Source of the DNA: Terriglobales bacterium
GTDB taxonomy: Bacteria > Acidobacteriota > Terriglobia > Terriglobales > Gp1-AA117
Length of the DNA stretch: 5,061 nt
NCBI GenBank assembly: GCA_030150795.1
Contig: JASLFF010000156.1
Coordinates: forward strand, 1-5,061
Direction of reading: 5' to 3'
The position numbers were made by a program, and so were the translations under genes. The notes under the pieces are model-generated. The model had not been told where the DNA came from. It worked only from the letters and a program-made list of their open reading frames with translations, and ran no database searches. Below, in pieces: positions 1 to 5,061 of this stretch. Numbering within the stretch: the stretch's first letter is position 1; the number at the start of each line of letters is the position of its first letter.

Positions 1-470
1 TGCACCCGCGCGCTGAAATCTGCCCAGGGCTCAATGCCTTCCAGTGGCAGCTTTCCATCCGCCCACCGCCCAATCACAACTTCAAAGATTTGCTGAAATG
101 TTTTGAACTGCTCGGGCCGCGTCTGCGCATCTCTAAACGCCTGATGCATTCTTTGGATATCGGAATCGCTTTCGATTAACTCCGGCAGAGTCCGTTCCAT
201 TACCGCCTCAGCCTGAAACTCATCGAATTCCGGCAGAACGATTGGTTCAGGCCAGGGAAGGTCTGCGCTTTTATAGGCTTCGCCCACAATCCGCGCGGTC
301 TCACGTTGCCGCACTCGCGGCCCGGAGTATACGCGGTCAAAGCCAAGCTTTAGTCCCGCCCAATACTCGCCCAGCATGCGGCTTTGCTGTTCGCCTTTGG
401 CGGAAAGCTTGTCGTAATTGCGCTCAAGAAAAGATGCTTGACCGTGTCGGACCAGGAAAAGGCTGCTCAT
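1..470 (-). CDS. Histidine phosphatase family protein (phosphoglycerate mutase-like), C-terminus outside window
   Basis: This is the N-terminal 156 codons of a histidine phosphatase (branch-1 type) that continues past the left edge, so no stop codon is visible. It begins MSSLFLVRHGQASF, which carries the RHG motif at residues 8-10; His9 would be the phosphorylated nucleophile. The segment YSGPRVRQRETA (48-59) matches the family's 'S-x-L-x-R-x-x-x-TA' region with its phosphate-binding arginine. Glu81/Glu84 in LPEFDEF sit where the family's acidic residue is expected. The second catalytic His should lie in the missing part. The ATG at 470 is the first one after an in-frame TGA about 40 bp upstream and gives the canonical N-terminus, but no strong Shine-Dalgarno precedes it. 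An extended -10-like TGATATCCT ends 27 bp upstream (498), a weak hint of its own promoter. No signal peptide is visible, so it is probably cytoplasmic. The substrate (phosphosugar, phosphoprotein or other) cannot be told. Confidence 0.88.
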   Translation of the reverse strand, partial: MSSLFLVRHGQASFLERNYDKLSAKGEQQSRMLGEYWAGLKLGFDRVYSGPRVRQRETARIVGEAYKSADLPWPEPIVLPEFDEFQAEAVMERTLPELIESDSDIQRMHQAFRDAQTRPEQFKTFQQIFEVVIGRWADGKLPLEGIEPWADFSARV

Positions 471-559
471 TGCGGAATTGAAAAGCTCGAATGCCGAAGG
501 ATATCACGCACGTTGCGTCCATGCGAACCGCTGAGGGAGCGTGGTATTCCGAACATGCG

Positions 560-2440
560 CTAAGGCTTTTTCTCCTCCGGACTTGCCTGTGAATTTGCGC
601 CGGCTGCCGGTACCGTGGCGTTGCCGTTCGCGGTACCAATCAGGCCATTGTTTGTATCGCGCACAGCCAAGCGCAGAAGATACTCTCCCGGCGGGAGTTC
701 GAGAGTCTGGTTGCAGGGAAAGATCGCTTTCATTACTCTCTGGTACTGTTCCGGCGCAAGCGCGGCATTGAATGTGTTTCCCTGGAGCTTTATTGATTCG
801 CCGGCTTTCGAGTACGCGCGGACTCCGCAGTCCACTGCTGCATGCTGCAGTCCATCTGCCTTCAGCTCAAACCCAATAGCGTGGGCATCAACGCCAAAGT
901 TGATCTGGATTTTGTTTCCATTTTGCGCCGATGGAGGAAGCACAATCGCCTGAAACGGCAACGCGGTAGAGATGGGATTGTTGATATCCAGCGCGCTTCC
1001 CATATCGATGGCCAGAATTTTAGGGTCCTGCTTGGCATATTCCTTGGGTTCAACCGCGTAAAAGCCCTGGCGGTAATGCAGCTTAACCCCAGGCCGGTTG
1101 ACCTTGACGGCAATTCGGCGGAAGCGGCCGTCCCAGTCTTTGTTTTCCGGATAGTATCCCAGCGTGTAATAGGTTGATCCGTCTTCCATGCTGTCGCGAA
1201 TGGCCCGATTCAGATCGTTGGTGTTATAGAACGCCTTGCCGCCGGTTTGTTCAGCAACTGAATTCATAGTCGAGTGCGAATTCATAGCAGTTTCGCTCGC
1301 GTTGCTGATTTCCGATGCCTGAGCTGACCCTCCAAGCCCGTTCCTGATTGCGCCCCGAGCACTGTTGCCCAGATAGTTGCCATTGCTGTCAGTATTGCTC
1401 AACTGCGAATAAACGTCATGATTGCCCACGGCGCCCGCATCGATTGGATAAACCGCCACTTGGGCATTTGCCAACAGATCAGAAGCGTGGTTGATCTCGC
1501 CTTGATAGTTTTTTACAAGTGGCAACTGTGACGCCTGAAGACTGCTGCTGTTACGGCCTGTGGGGTCCGGGTCTGTTGGAAAAAGATAAGCAGGAAAAGC
1601 CTCAGAAACCCAGATCAAATTCTTGCGTCCGGGATAGCCGGAAAGGTTGCGGGCAAGAGCGCTCAATTGTTCAATGGTCAAGCGAACGCGCTCGTCCATT
1701 TGGTTGATGGCCTGGTCCTGGCCAAAGCGAAGGACCTGCTGCAACATCGCCTGCGGCATAGCGTCCAGCGTGGCAGGCGGAAGATCAAGGGCATTTGAAC
1801 TCTCAGAGCGAGCGCTCACCGCATTAAACTTGGTTTTCTTTATCACCTCTTTCAGCAATGCTGGATCAACGGTAAAGTCCTGCAACATGCGCAGCTTGGT
1901 TCCCATGGCGTAAACAGCAAGCGGCTGCCCCGCAGGCAGCTTCTCCAGAAACTTGAGCATCTGTTCTCGCGCATATTTCTGGTTCGCATTGGTTACGTTG
2001 ATTCCATCCAGCAACAGGACGTTTAAGGCGCTGTTGGTTTTGAATCGGGGAATATTGGTAATGCGATTGGCCGGCAGCGTAGCCGGAGCCAGCACGGCCG
2101 GCTGTCCCTGTGGGCCCTGCTGAAAGTTGAATATTCGGATCTTCTGCGGCTGGTTTTCTTCCTGCAAAATAAAATCATCAGGCTTTAGATCGGCAACCGG
2201 AACTCCTTTGTGATCGAGCGCAATCACATCCACCACCACCAGCCTGGTCTTTACTTTCAAAACTGCGGCAGTGCCTTCCACCTGCGCCGGTTGCGTTTGA
2301 TCTGGATTGGGAGCAGCGGCTTGAGGCGCGGTGGCAGCTTCTCCGCCGGCAGGCGCTGCGCTCTGTTGCGCCAGTGTTACCGCCGCAAACCCCAGCGCCA
2401 AAACAAGAATACGAACAATGTTGCGTGAAGAACCGCCCAT
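560..2440 (-). CDS. Exported VWA-related protein, acidobacterial TIGR03436 type
   Basis: This 626-residue exported protein has a von Willebrand A-like core. A signal peptide spans about residues 1-24 (hydrophobic ILVLALGFAAVTLA, likely cut before QQ). An Ala/Pro/Gln-rich linker follows (25-58). Residues 60-107 fit the family's lead-in strand region: TRLVVVDVIALDHKGVPV, then DDFILQEENQPQKI. The VWA-like fold covers roughly 137-420, with LNVLLLDGINVT (139-150), GRKNLIWVSEAFP (271-283), VAVYPIDAGAV (328-338) and AEQTGGKAFYNTNDL (396-410). A Ser/Asn/Gly-rich insert lies at 346-391. The conserved STYYTLGYYP...GRFRRIAVKV...YRQGFYA block (422-462) follows. The C-terminus (about 495-612) looks like a beta domain (LPPGEYLLRLAVRDT) with Cys538 and Cys576 as a possible disulfide. 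The canonical DxSxS metal site is degenerate. A good Shine-Dalgarno precedes the ATG. Family members are presumed envelope or extracellular adhesion or scaffold proteins; the actual role is unknown. Confidence 0.9.
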   Translation of the reverse strand: MGGSSRNIVRILVLALGFAAVTLAQQSAAPAGGEAATAPQAAAPNPDQTQPAQVEGTAAVLKVKTRLVVVDVIALDHKGVPVADLKPDDFILQEENQPQKIRIFNFQQGPQGQPAVLAPATLPANRITNIPRFKTNSALNVLLLDGINVTNANQKYAREQMLKFLEKLPAGQPLAVYAMGTKLRMLQDFTVDPALLKEVIKKTKFNAVSARSESSNALDLPPATLDAMPQAMLQQVLRFGQDQAINQMDERVRLTIEQLSALARNLSGYPGRKNLIWVSEAFPAYLFPTDPDPTGRNSSSLQASQLPLVKNYQGEINHASDLLANAQVAVYPIDAGAVGNHDVYSQLSNTDSNGNYLGNSARGAIRNGLGGSAQASEISNASETAMNSHSTMNSVAEQTGGKAFYNTNDLNRAIRDSMEDGSTYYTLGYYPENKDWDGRFRRIAVKVNRPGVKLHYRQGFYAVEPKEYAKQDPKILAIDMGSALDINNPISTALPFQAIVLPPSAQNGNKIQINFGVDAHAIGFELKADGLQHAAVDCGVRAYSKAGESIKLQGNTFNAALAPEQYQRVMKAIFPCNQTLELPPGEYLLRLAVRDTNNGLIGTANGNATVPAAGANSQASPEEKKP

Positions 2441-2445
2441 GAATG

Positions 2446-2455
2446 CTTCTCCCCC
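2446..2455 (-). promoter_or_regulatory. Ribosome binding site of the VWA-related gene
   Basis: Read on the minus strand, GGGGGAGAAG ends 5 bases before the ATG at 2440; its GGAG core lies about 8-11 bases upstream. It is the strongest Shine-Dalgarno among the minus-strand genes and supports this start, as does the signal peptide that begins there. Confidence 0.6.
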
Positions 2456-2479
2456 GATAACGGCCTGAACTGCTGGTTT

Positions 2480-2485
2480 AATATA
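2480..2485 (-). promoter_or_regulatory. Possible -10 element upstream of the VWA-related gene
   Basis: The minus-strand hexamer TATATT lies 39 bases upstream of the ATG at 2440, in an AT-richer stretch of the 191-bp gap. No convincing -35 hexamer sits 16-18 bp further upstream, so this is only a candidate. If real, the VWA gene could be transcribed independently of the gene at 2632-3492. Confidence 0.2.
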
Positions 2486-2560
2486 GCTGACTCGGATATG
2501 TTTCGTTCGATGATTCTTAACGCGAGCGCGGACTCATTGCTCAGAATTCAGTTTTCCAGC

Positions 2561-2577
2561 GTGTCCTCAAGGGACAC
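2561..2577. other. Short inverted repeat (6-bp stem, 5-nt loop) between two minus-strand genes
   Basis: GTGTCC and GGACAC flank the loop TCAAG and could form a small hairpin 55 bases after the stop codon of the gene at 2632-3492. No run of T follows on either strand, so it does not look like a classical intrinsic terminator. It could be a weak transcript-end or RNA-stability structure, or chance. Apart from this and the candidate -10, the 2441-2631 gap shows no feature I can support. Confidence 0.35.
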
Positions 2578-2631
2578 CATGCCGGGCGGACCGGAGCCGA
2601 TTTAGAGGACGAAATGAGATAACAACCGCTT

Positions 2632-3492
2632 CTAATGTTTGATGGCAGGCAGGTGAAATTCAACGCCATTGGCCGCGTTGGCCTCCTCCGTTGCTGAAGC
2701 GTCAATATTGGCAAGCGGATATTTGTGCGCGGTTTGCTCACTGAAGATCCACAAAGTCTGGCCCGCGATAGCGTAACTTTTGGCCGTGATGCGATGGCCG
2801 TCGTTAAACACGAAAATCGTGGCTGCGGCTGGTTCCTTTGCGGATAAATTTTCTCCTGAATTGGCGCGGGCACGGTCGTCATAGTAGCGTCTGTTTTCTT
2901 CGCTGCGCAGATCGGCCACTTCATCAGTGAGCTGCTGGACTTGCGATACAAGCTCCGAGTTGCCATTGTCAGTGTTCACGACAACAGGCTGCTGCACCGG
3001 TGGAGGATAGCTGTAATTATCTCCGTAGTAGCCGCCATAGAAGCCGGGATAGTAGGGAAAGAAAGGTGCTCCCAGGAAAAAGCCGCTGCTGAAAAAGAAC
3101 GGGGAGCATGCGAATCCGAAGCAGCCATTGAAGAACACGTGATTGTGAAAATGGTTATGAAACCCGAACGGACGGCTTACGAAGACGTGGTTGCTGGATA
3201 CAAAAGTCCGCGATGAGAATGTCCGCCCGGCTGGAGCAAAAGATGAAAAACCGGTAGTCCGTGGGCCAAATGAGGTGAAGCCCGGAGCTGATCTGAACCC
3301 GCCAGGAGCTGTACGCACTCCCATCGGGCCTGCAGACCTGAATCCGCCCGACGGAGCGGACCTAAAGCCACCGCCCCCATGAAACGAGCCGCCACCACCG
3401 CCACGACCTGACATTCCGCGCTGTGCATAGAGTGAGGGAGAAATGAGAAGAGCAGCCGTACCCAGGACAACAAGCGCCGTAAGACGTTTCAT
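2632..3492 (-). CDS. Exported Gly/Phe-rich protein with His cluster, coiled coil and C-terminal beta domain; function unknown
   Basis: This 286-residue exported protein is not one I can name. The start chosen is the ATG at 3492, giving a clear signal peptide (MKRLTALVVLGTAALLISPSLYA, cut before QR). The reading frame stays open to a TTG at 3570, but the added 26 residues would bury the signal peptide. After cleavage comes a disordered Gly/Ser/Arg stretch (25-90) with three GGFRSA repeats at 41-46, 49-54 and 64-69. A His cluster HNHFHNH follows (112-118), then CFGFAC (Cys124, Cys129) and a Phe/Tyr/Gly/Pro-rich stretch (131-165). A likely coiled coil spans 177-205 (SELVSQVQQLTDEVADLRSEENR). The C-terminal 224-284 looks like a small beta domain: ATIFVFNDGHRITAKSYAI, GQTLWIFSEQ, then PLANIDASATEEANAANGVEFHLP. 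That domain recalls C-terminal domains of acidobacterial hypothetical proteins. The aromatic stretch is too broken by Pro/Gly to call a membrane helix with confidence. A periplasmic or envelope location is inferred. Confidence 0.85.
   Translation of the reverse strand: MKRLTALVVLGTAALLISPSLYAQRGMSGRGGGGGSFHGGGGFRSAPSGGFRSAGPMGVRTAPGGFRSAPGFTSFGPRTTGFSSFAPAGRTFSSRTFVSSNHVFVSRPFGFHNHFHNHVFFNGCFGFACSPFFFSSGFFLGAPFFPYYPGFYGGYYGDNYSYPPPVQQPVVVNTDNGNSELVSQVQQLTDEVADLRSEENRRYYDDRARANSGENLSAKEPAAATIFVFNDGHRITAKSYAIAGQTLWIFSEQTAHKYPLANIDASATEEANAANGVEFHLPAIKH
3286..3372 (-). repeat. Three 18-bp imperfect direct repeats encoding GGFRSA
   Basis: Copies lie at 3355-3372, 3331-3348 and 3286-3303 inside the exported Gly/Phe-rich gene, each encoding Gly-Gly-Phe-Arg-Ser-Ala. 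They share the pattern GGNGGNTTNAGRTCNGCN on the minus strand. The peptide is exact while the bases differ, mainly at third codon positions. That suggests an old internal duplication kept by selection on the protein, not a recent DNA expansion. Confidence 0.7.
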
Positions 3493-3517
3493 AGAGGTAT
3501 CCCAGTCCTTGGTTACT

Positions 3518-3523
3518 ATTTTA
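3518..3523 (-). promoter_or_regulatory. Possible -10 element of the Gly/Phe-rich exported gene
   Basis: The minus-strand TAAAAT lies 25 bases upstream of the ATG at 3492 and would give a short leader of about 18 bases. An AAGGA and a GGGA occur between it and the ATG; the GGGA has the better spacing. The nearest -35-like hexamer at 17 bp (CTTCAG) is poor, so support rests on the -10 match and position. It faces away from the candidate plus-strand promoter, with 74 bp between the two -10 elements. Confidence 0.3.
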
Positions 3524-3597
3524 GTCCTTTCGCACATTCGCTGAAGCAAGTATTTACCCAATGTTTTCAATCATCTGGTGCGGTTGACACGCGGAAC

Positions 3598-3603
3598 TAT
3601 AAT
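3598..3603 (+). promoter_or_regulatory. Consensus -10 (TATAAT) placed for leaderless transcription of the S33 hydrolase
   Basis: A perfect TATAAT is followed by only seven bases (CTTCCGC) before the ATG at 3611. Transcription normally starts about 5-9 bases after the -10, so the mRNA would begin at or next to the A of the start codon. No Shine-Dalgarno sequence is present in front of this ATG, which fits. A TTGACA at 3584-3589 lies only 8 bp upstream, too close to act as the partner -35; the hexamer at the proper distance (CTGGTG, 3575-3580) is weak. Confidence 0.5.
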
Positions 3604-3610
3604 CTTCCGC

Positions 3611-4615
3611 ATGAAAAAACCCATATTGTTGCTGGTTGTTATTCTTTTATCCCTCACGGCATTTGCGCAGGCCAAAAAGCCCAAAGCGCCGGCTCCCCCG
3701 GTTTCCACGAACGTTTATCCGATACAAGAAGGTTACGTCGACGCCAATGGCGTGCTCATCTATTACCAGACTATTGGGCAGGGAACGCCTTTGATGATTG
3801 TGCATGGCGGACCGGGCGCTTCGCATGACTATCTATTGCCTTACCTGCTGCCGCTGGCGCGCGGCAACAAACTCGTCTTTATCGATGAGCGCGGCTCAGG
3901 CCGATCAGAAAAACTGGAAGACCCGACGCAATACACCGTGGAAAACATGGTGGAAGACGTGGAGAGTGTCCGCCAGGCGCTGCATCTGGGCAAGATCAGC
4001 CTTATGGGACACTCTTACGGCGGCGTGCTGGCCCAGGCCTATGCATTCAAGTATCAGCAGAACCTCACACACTTGATTCTGGGCGGGACGTTTTACAGCA
4101 CCAGCGAGATGAACAAAGTGCTGGCTGAAGAAAAGCGCGGTATGCCTCCGGAAGCGCTGGTAAAGCTTGATGCTCTGGAGAAAGCCGGTCTCTTTAATAA
4201 GGGCAAGGACTGGGAAAAAGGACGCTATCCGGACGACTACGCCAAGCTGGCGTGGGGCGATGGCTACTTTCCATATCTATACCAGCGGCGACCGGATGCG
4301 AATTACGATCCTGCATCGGGCAACACGTCGACGTCGTGGGACCTTTACCGCGAAATGTGGGGATCGGATGGAGAGTTCGTTATCGACGGGAATTTGAAGT
4401 CGGTTGAATACTTGGACAAGCTTTCCACCATCCATGTGCCCACGCTGCTGATCTGCGGCGACCACGATGAATCGAATCCCCGGCTCTCACGCACCATGCA
4501 TGAAAAAATTGCGGGATCAAAACTGGCAATTATGCCGCAGTCCGGCCATATGGCATTTGTGGACCAGCCGAATCTTTACATCAAGACGGTATCGGAGTTT
4601 TTGAAAGGGAAGTAG
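3611..4615 (+). CDS. Exported alpha/beta hydrolase, proline iminopeptidase-like (peptidase family S33)
   Basis: This 334-residue alpha/beta hydrolase is of the S33 type, whose best-known members remove N-terminal proline from peptides. A signal peptide spans 1-19 (MKKPILLLVVILLSLTAFA, cut before QA), followed by a Lys/Pro/Ala-rich linker (21-32). The core begins with VDANGVLIYYQTIGQGTPL. HGGPG at 65-69 is the oxyanion-hole motif typical of S33, and DERGSGRS at 92-99 is the usual follow-on. GHSYGG at 133-138 gives nucleophile Ser135. The acid is probably Asp286 in GDHDESNP and the base is His313 in SGHMAF, so the triad looks complete. A cap region lies between about 160 and 265. The ATG at 3611 is preferred over an in-frame GTG at 3578 because it starts exactly at the signal peptide. 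The next gene follows after 42 bp. The substrate is uncertain: other S33 hydrolases act on esters or amides. Confidence 0.9.
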   Translation: MKKPILLLVVILLSLTAFAQAKKPKAPAPPVSTNVYPIQEGYVDANGVLIYYQTIGQGTPLMIVHGGPGASHDYLLPYLLPLARGNKLVFIDERGSGRSEKLEDPTQYTVENMVEDVESVRQALHLGKISLMGHSYGGVLAQAYAFKYQQNLTHLILGGTFYSTSEMNKVLAEEKRGMPPEALVKLDALEKAGLFNKGKDWEKGRYPDDYAKLAWGDGYFPYLYQRRPDANYDPASGNTSTSWDLYREMWGSDGEFVIDGNLKSVEYLDKLSTIHVPTLLICGDHDESNPRLSRTMHEKIAGSKLAIMPQSGHMAFVDQPNLYIKTVSEFLKGK

Positions 4616-4648
4616 GACGTCATACGAAAGCCAGAAAAGATTGAAGAC

Positions 4649-4656
4649 GGAGGGAG
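4649..4656 (+). promoter_or_regulatory. Ribosome binding site of the DUF1801 gene
   Basis: GGAGGGAG ends one base before the ATG at 4658, with the GGAGG core 4 bases away. This is a strong though close-set Shine-Dalgarno and supports translation initiation at this ATG. It contrasts with the hydrolase directly upstream, which has none. Confidence 0.6.
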
Positions 4657-4657
4657 C

Positions 4658-5056
4658 ATGTCAGACAACAAGACCAAAGCCACCAACGTGAGTGTGTCGG
4701 CGTTTATCGATGCGATCACCGACGCGGGACGGCGCGCAGACGCCAAGGCACTTGTAAAGTTAATGCAGAAAGCAGCGGGCGAGAAGCCGAAGATGTGGGG
4801 ACCTTCCATCATAGGCTTCGGCAGCCACCACTACGTGTATGAAAGTGGACGCGAGGGCGACATGCCAGTGATCGCTTTTTCACCACGCAAGGCTGCAACA
4901 GTTTTGTACGGATTGAGCAGCTCAGAGGCGCTCCTCCCAAAACTCGGCAAGCACACCAGAGGCAAGGGCTGCATTTACATCAAGAAGCTTGCAGATGTGG
5001 ACCAGAAAGTGTTGGAGGCTATGGCCGCCAAAGCCGTGGGCGGGCGTGCAAAATAG
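4658..5056 (+). CDS. DUF1801 domain-containing protein
   Basis: This 132-residue protein is complete and matches the small DUF1801 family along nearly its whole length. Recognisable blocks are VSAFIDAI near the N-terminus (13-20), RRADAKALVKLM (25-36), MWGPSIIGFGSHHYVYESG (46-64), FSPRKA (74-79) and the C-terminal LGKHTRGKGCIYIKKLADVD (96-115). These Lys/Arg/aromatic-rich blocks are the family signature, but its biochemical function is not established. There is no signal peptide or membrane segment, so it is expected in the cytoplasm. It lies 42 bp after the hydrolase gene on the same strand with no hairpin terminator between, so co-transcription is plausible. The stop codon is at 5054-5056 and only five bases of the window follow it. 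Confidence 0.9.
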   Translation: MSDNKTKATNVSVSAFIDAITDAGRRADAKALVKLMQKAAGEKPKMWGPSIIGFGSHHYVYESGREGDMPVIAFSPRKAATVLYGLSSSEALLPKLGKHTRGKGCIYIKKLADVDQKVLEAMAAKAVGGRAK

Positions 5057-5061
5057 CGGAT

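Noticed and set aside
506..518. Small inverted repeat ACGCA-CGT-TGCGT between the VWA gene and the phosphatase gene
   Set aside because: A 5-bp stem with a 3-base loop and no T-run is expected by chance; no operator or terminator can be argued from it.
424..771. Short open frames at 424-639 (minus) and 541-771 (plus), and 242-481 (plus)
   Set aside because: They overlap the phosphatase start or the VWA C-terminus in other frames and show no recognisable features.
615..1177. Plus-strand open frames of 111-112 codons (615-953 and 842-1177)
   Set aside because: They lie entirely antisense to the well-supported VWA-related gene, have no recognisable domain, and look like shadows of its codon use.
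2561..2577. Intrinsic terminator for the Gly/Phe-rich gene
   Set aside because: The stem is only six base pairs and no T-run follows on either strand.
2541..3473. Alternative frames over the Gly/Phe-rich gene (minus 2541-2966, minus 3177-3473, plus 2941-3216)
   Set aside because: The 2632-3492 frame has a signal peptide, coherent repeats and a domain-like C-terminus. The others show no protein-like pattern and overlap it.
3584..3603. TTGACA followed by TATAAT as a standard sigma-70 promoter
   Set aside because: The spacer is 8 bp, far from the 16-18 bp needed, so the two hexamers cannot work together. Only the TATAAT is kept as a candidate.
1..5061. A defence, mobile or CRISPR-type system
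   Set aside because: No transposase, integrase, nuclease, repeat array, tRNA-adjacent attachment site or abrupt base-composition change is visible. All five genes have ordinary chromosomal family assignments.

Overview
The window reads as an ordinary chromosomal segment of an Acidobacteriota member, probably class Terriglobia. The best marker is a 626-residue exported protein with the von Willebrand A-related architecture that is expanded in this phylum (TIGR03436 type). A second marker is a small exported Gly/Phe-rich protein whose C-terminal 'DGHRI...YAI.GQTLWIF' domain resembles domains I associate with acidobacterial proteins. Both assignments come from remembered family patterns, not from a search.

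Layout. Three genes lie on the minus strand, listed here in the order they would be transcribed: the exported Gly/Phe-rich protein (3492 to 2632), the VWA-related protein (2440 to 560), and a histidine phosphatase (starts at 470 and runs off the left edge). Two genes lie on the plus strand: an exported alpha/beta hydrolase of the proline iminopeptidase (S33) type (3611 to 4615) and a DUF1801 protein (4658 to 5056). The two groups diverge from a 118-bp region (3493-3610) that holds candidate promoters for both directions. No RNA gene, mobile element, CRISPR array or phage feature was seen.

How the genes relate. Three of the five proteins carry an N-terminal signal peptide, and all three have a likely cleavage site of Ala followed by Gln, so the centre of the window encodes envelope or periplasmic proteins. 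The phosphatase and the DUF1801 protein look cytoplasmic. Nothing in the sequence ties the five into one pathway. The plus-strand pair is spaced closely enough (42 bp) to be co-transcribed. On the minus strand the gaps are 191 and 89 bp, so co-transcription is possible but not shown.

Most interesting signals: a perfect TATAAT seven bases before the hydrolase ATG with no ribosome binding site, which suggests a leaderless mRNA; a VWA-like domain whose metal-binding DxSxS motif is degenerate; and the mosaic architecture of the Gly/Phe-rich exported protein. I found no convincing evidence of a new multi-gene system.
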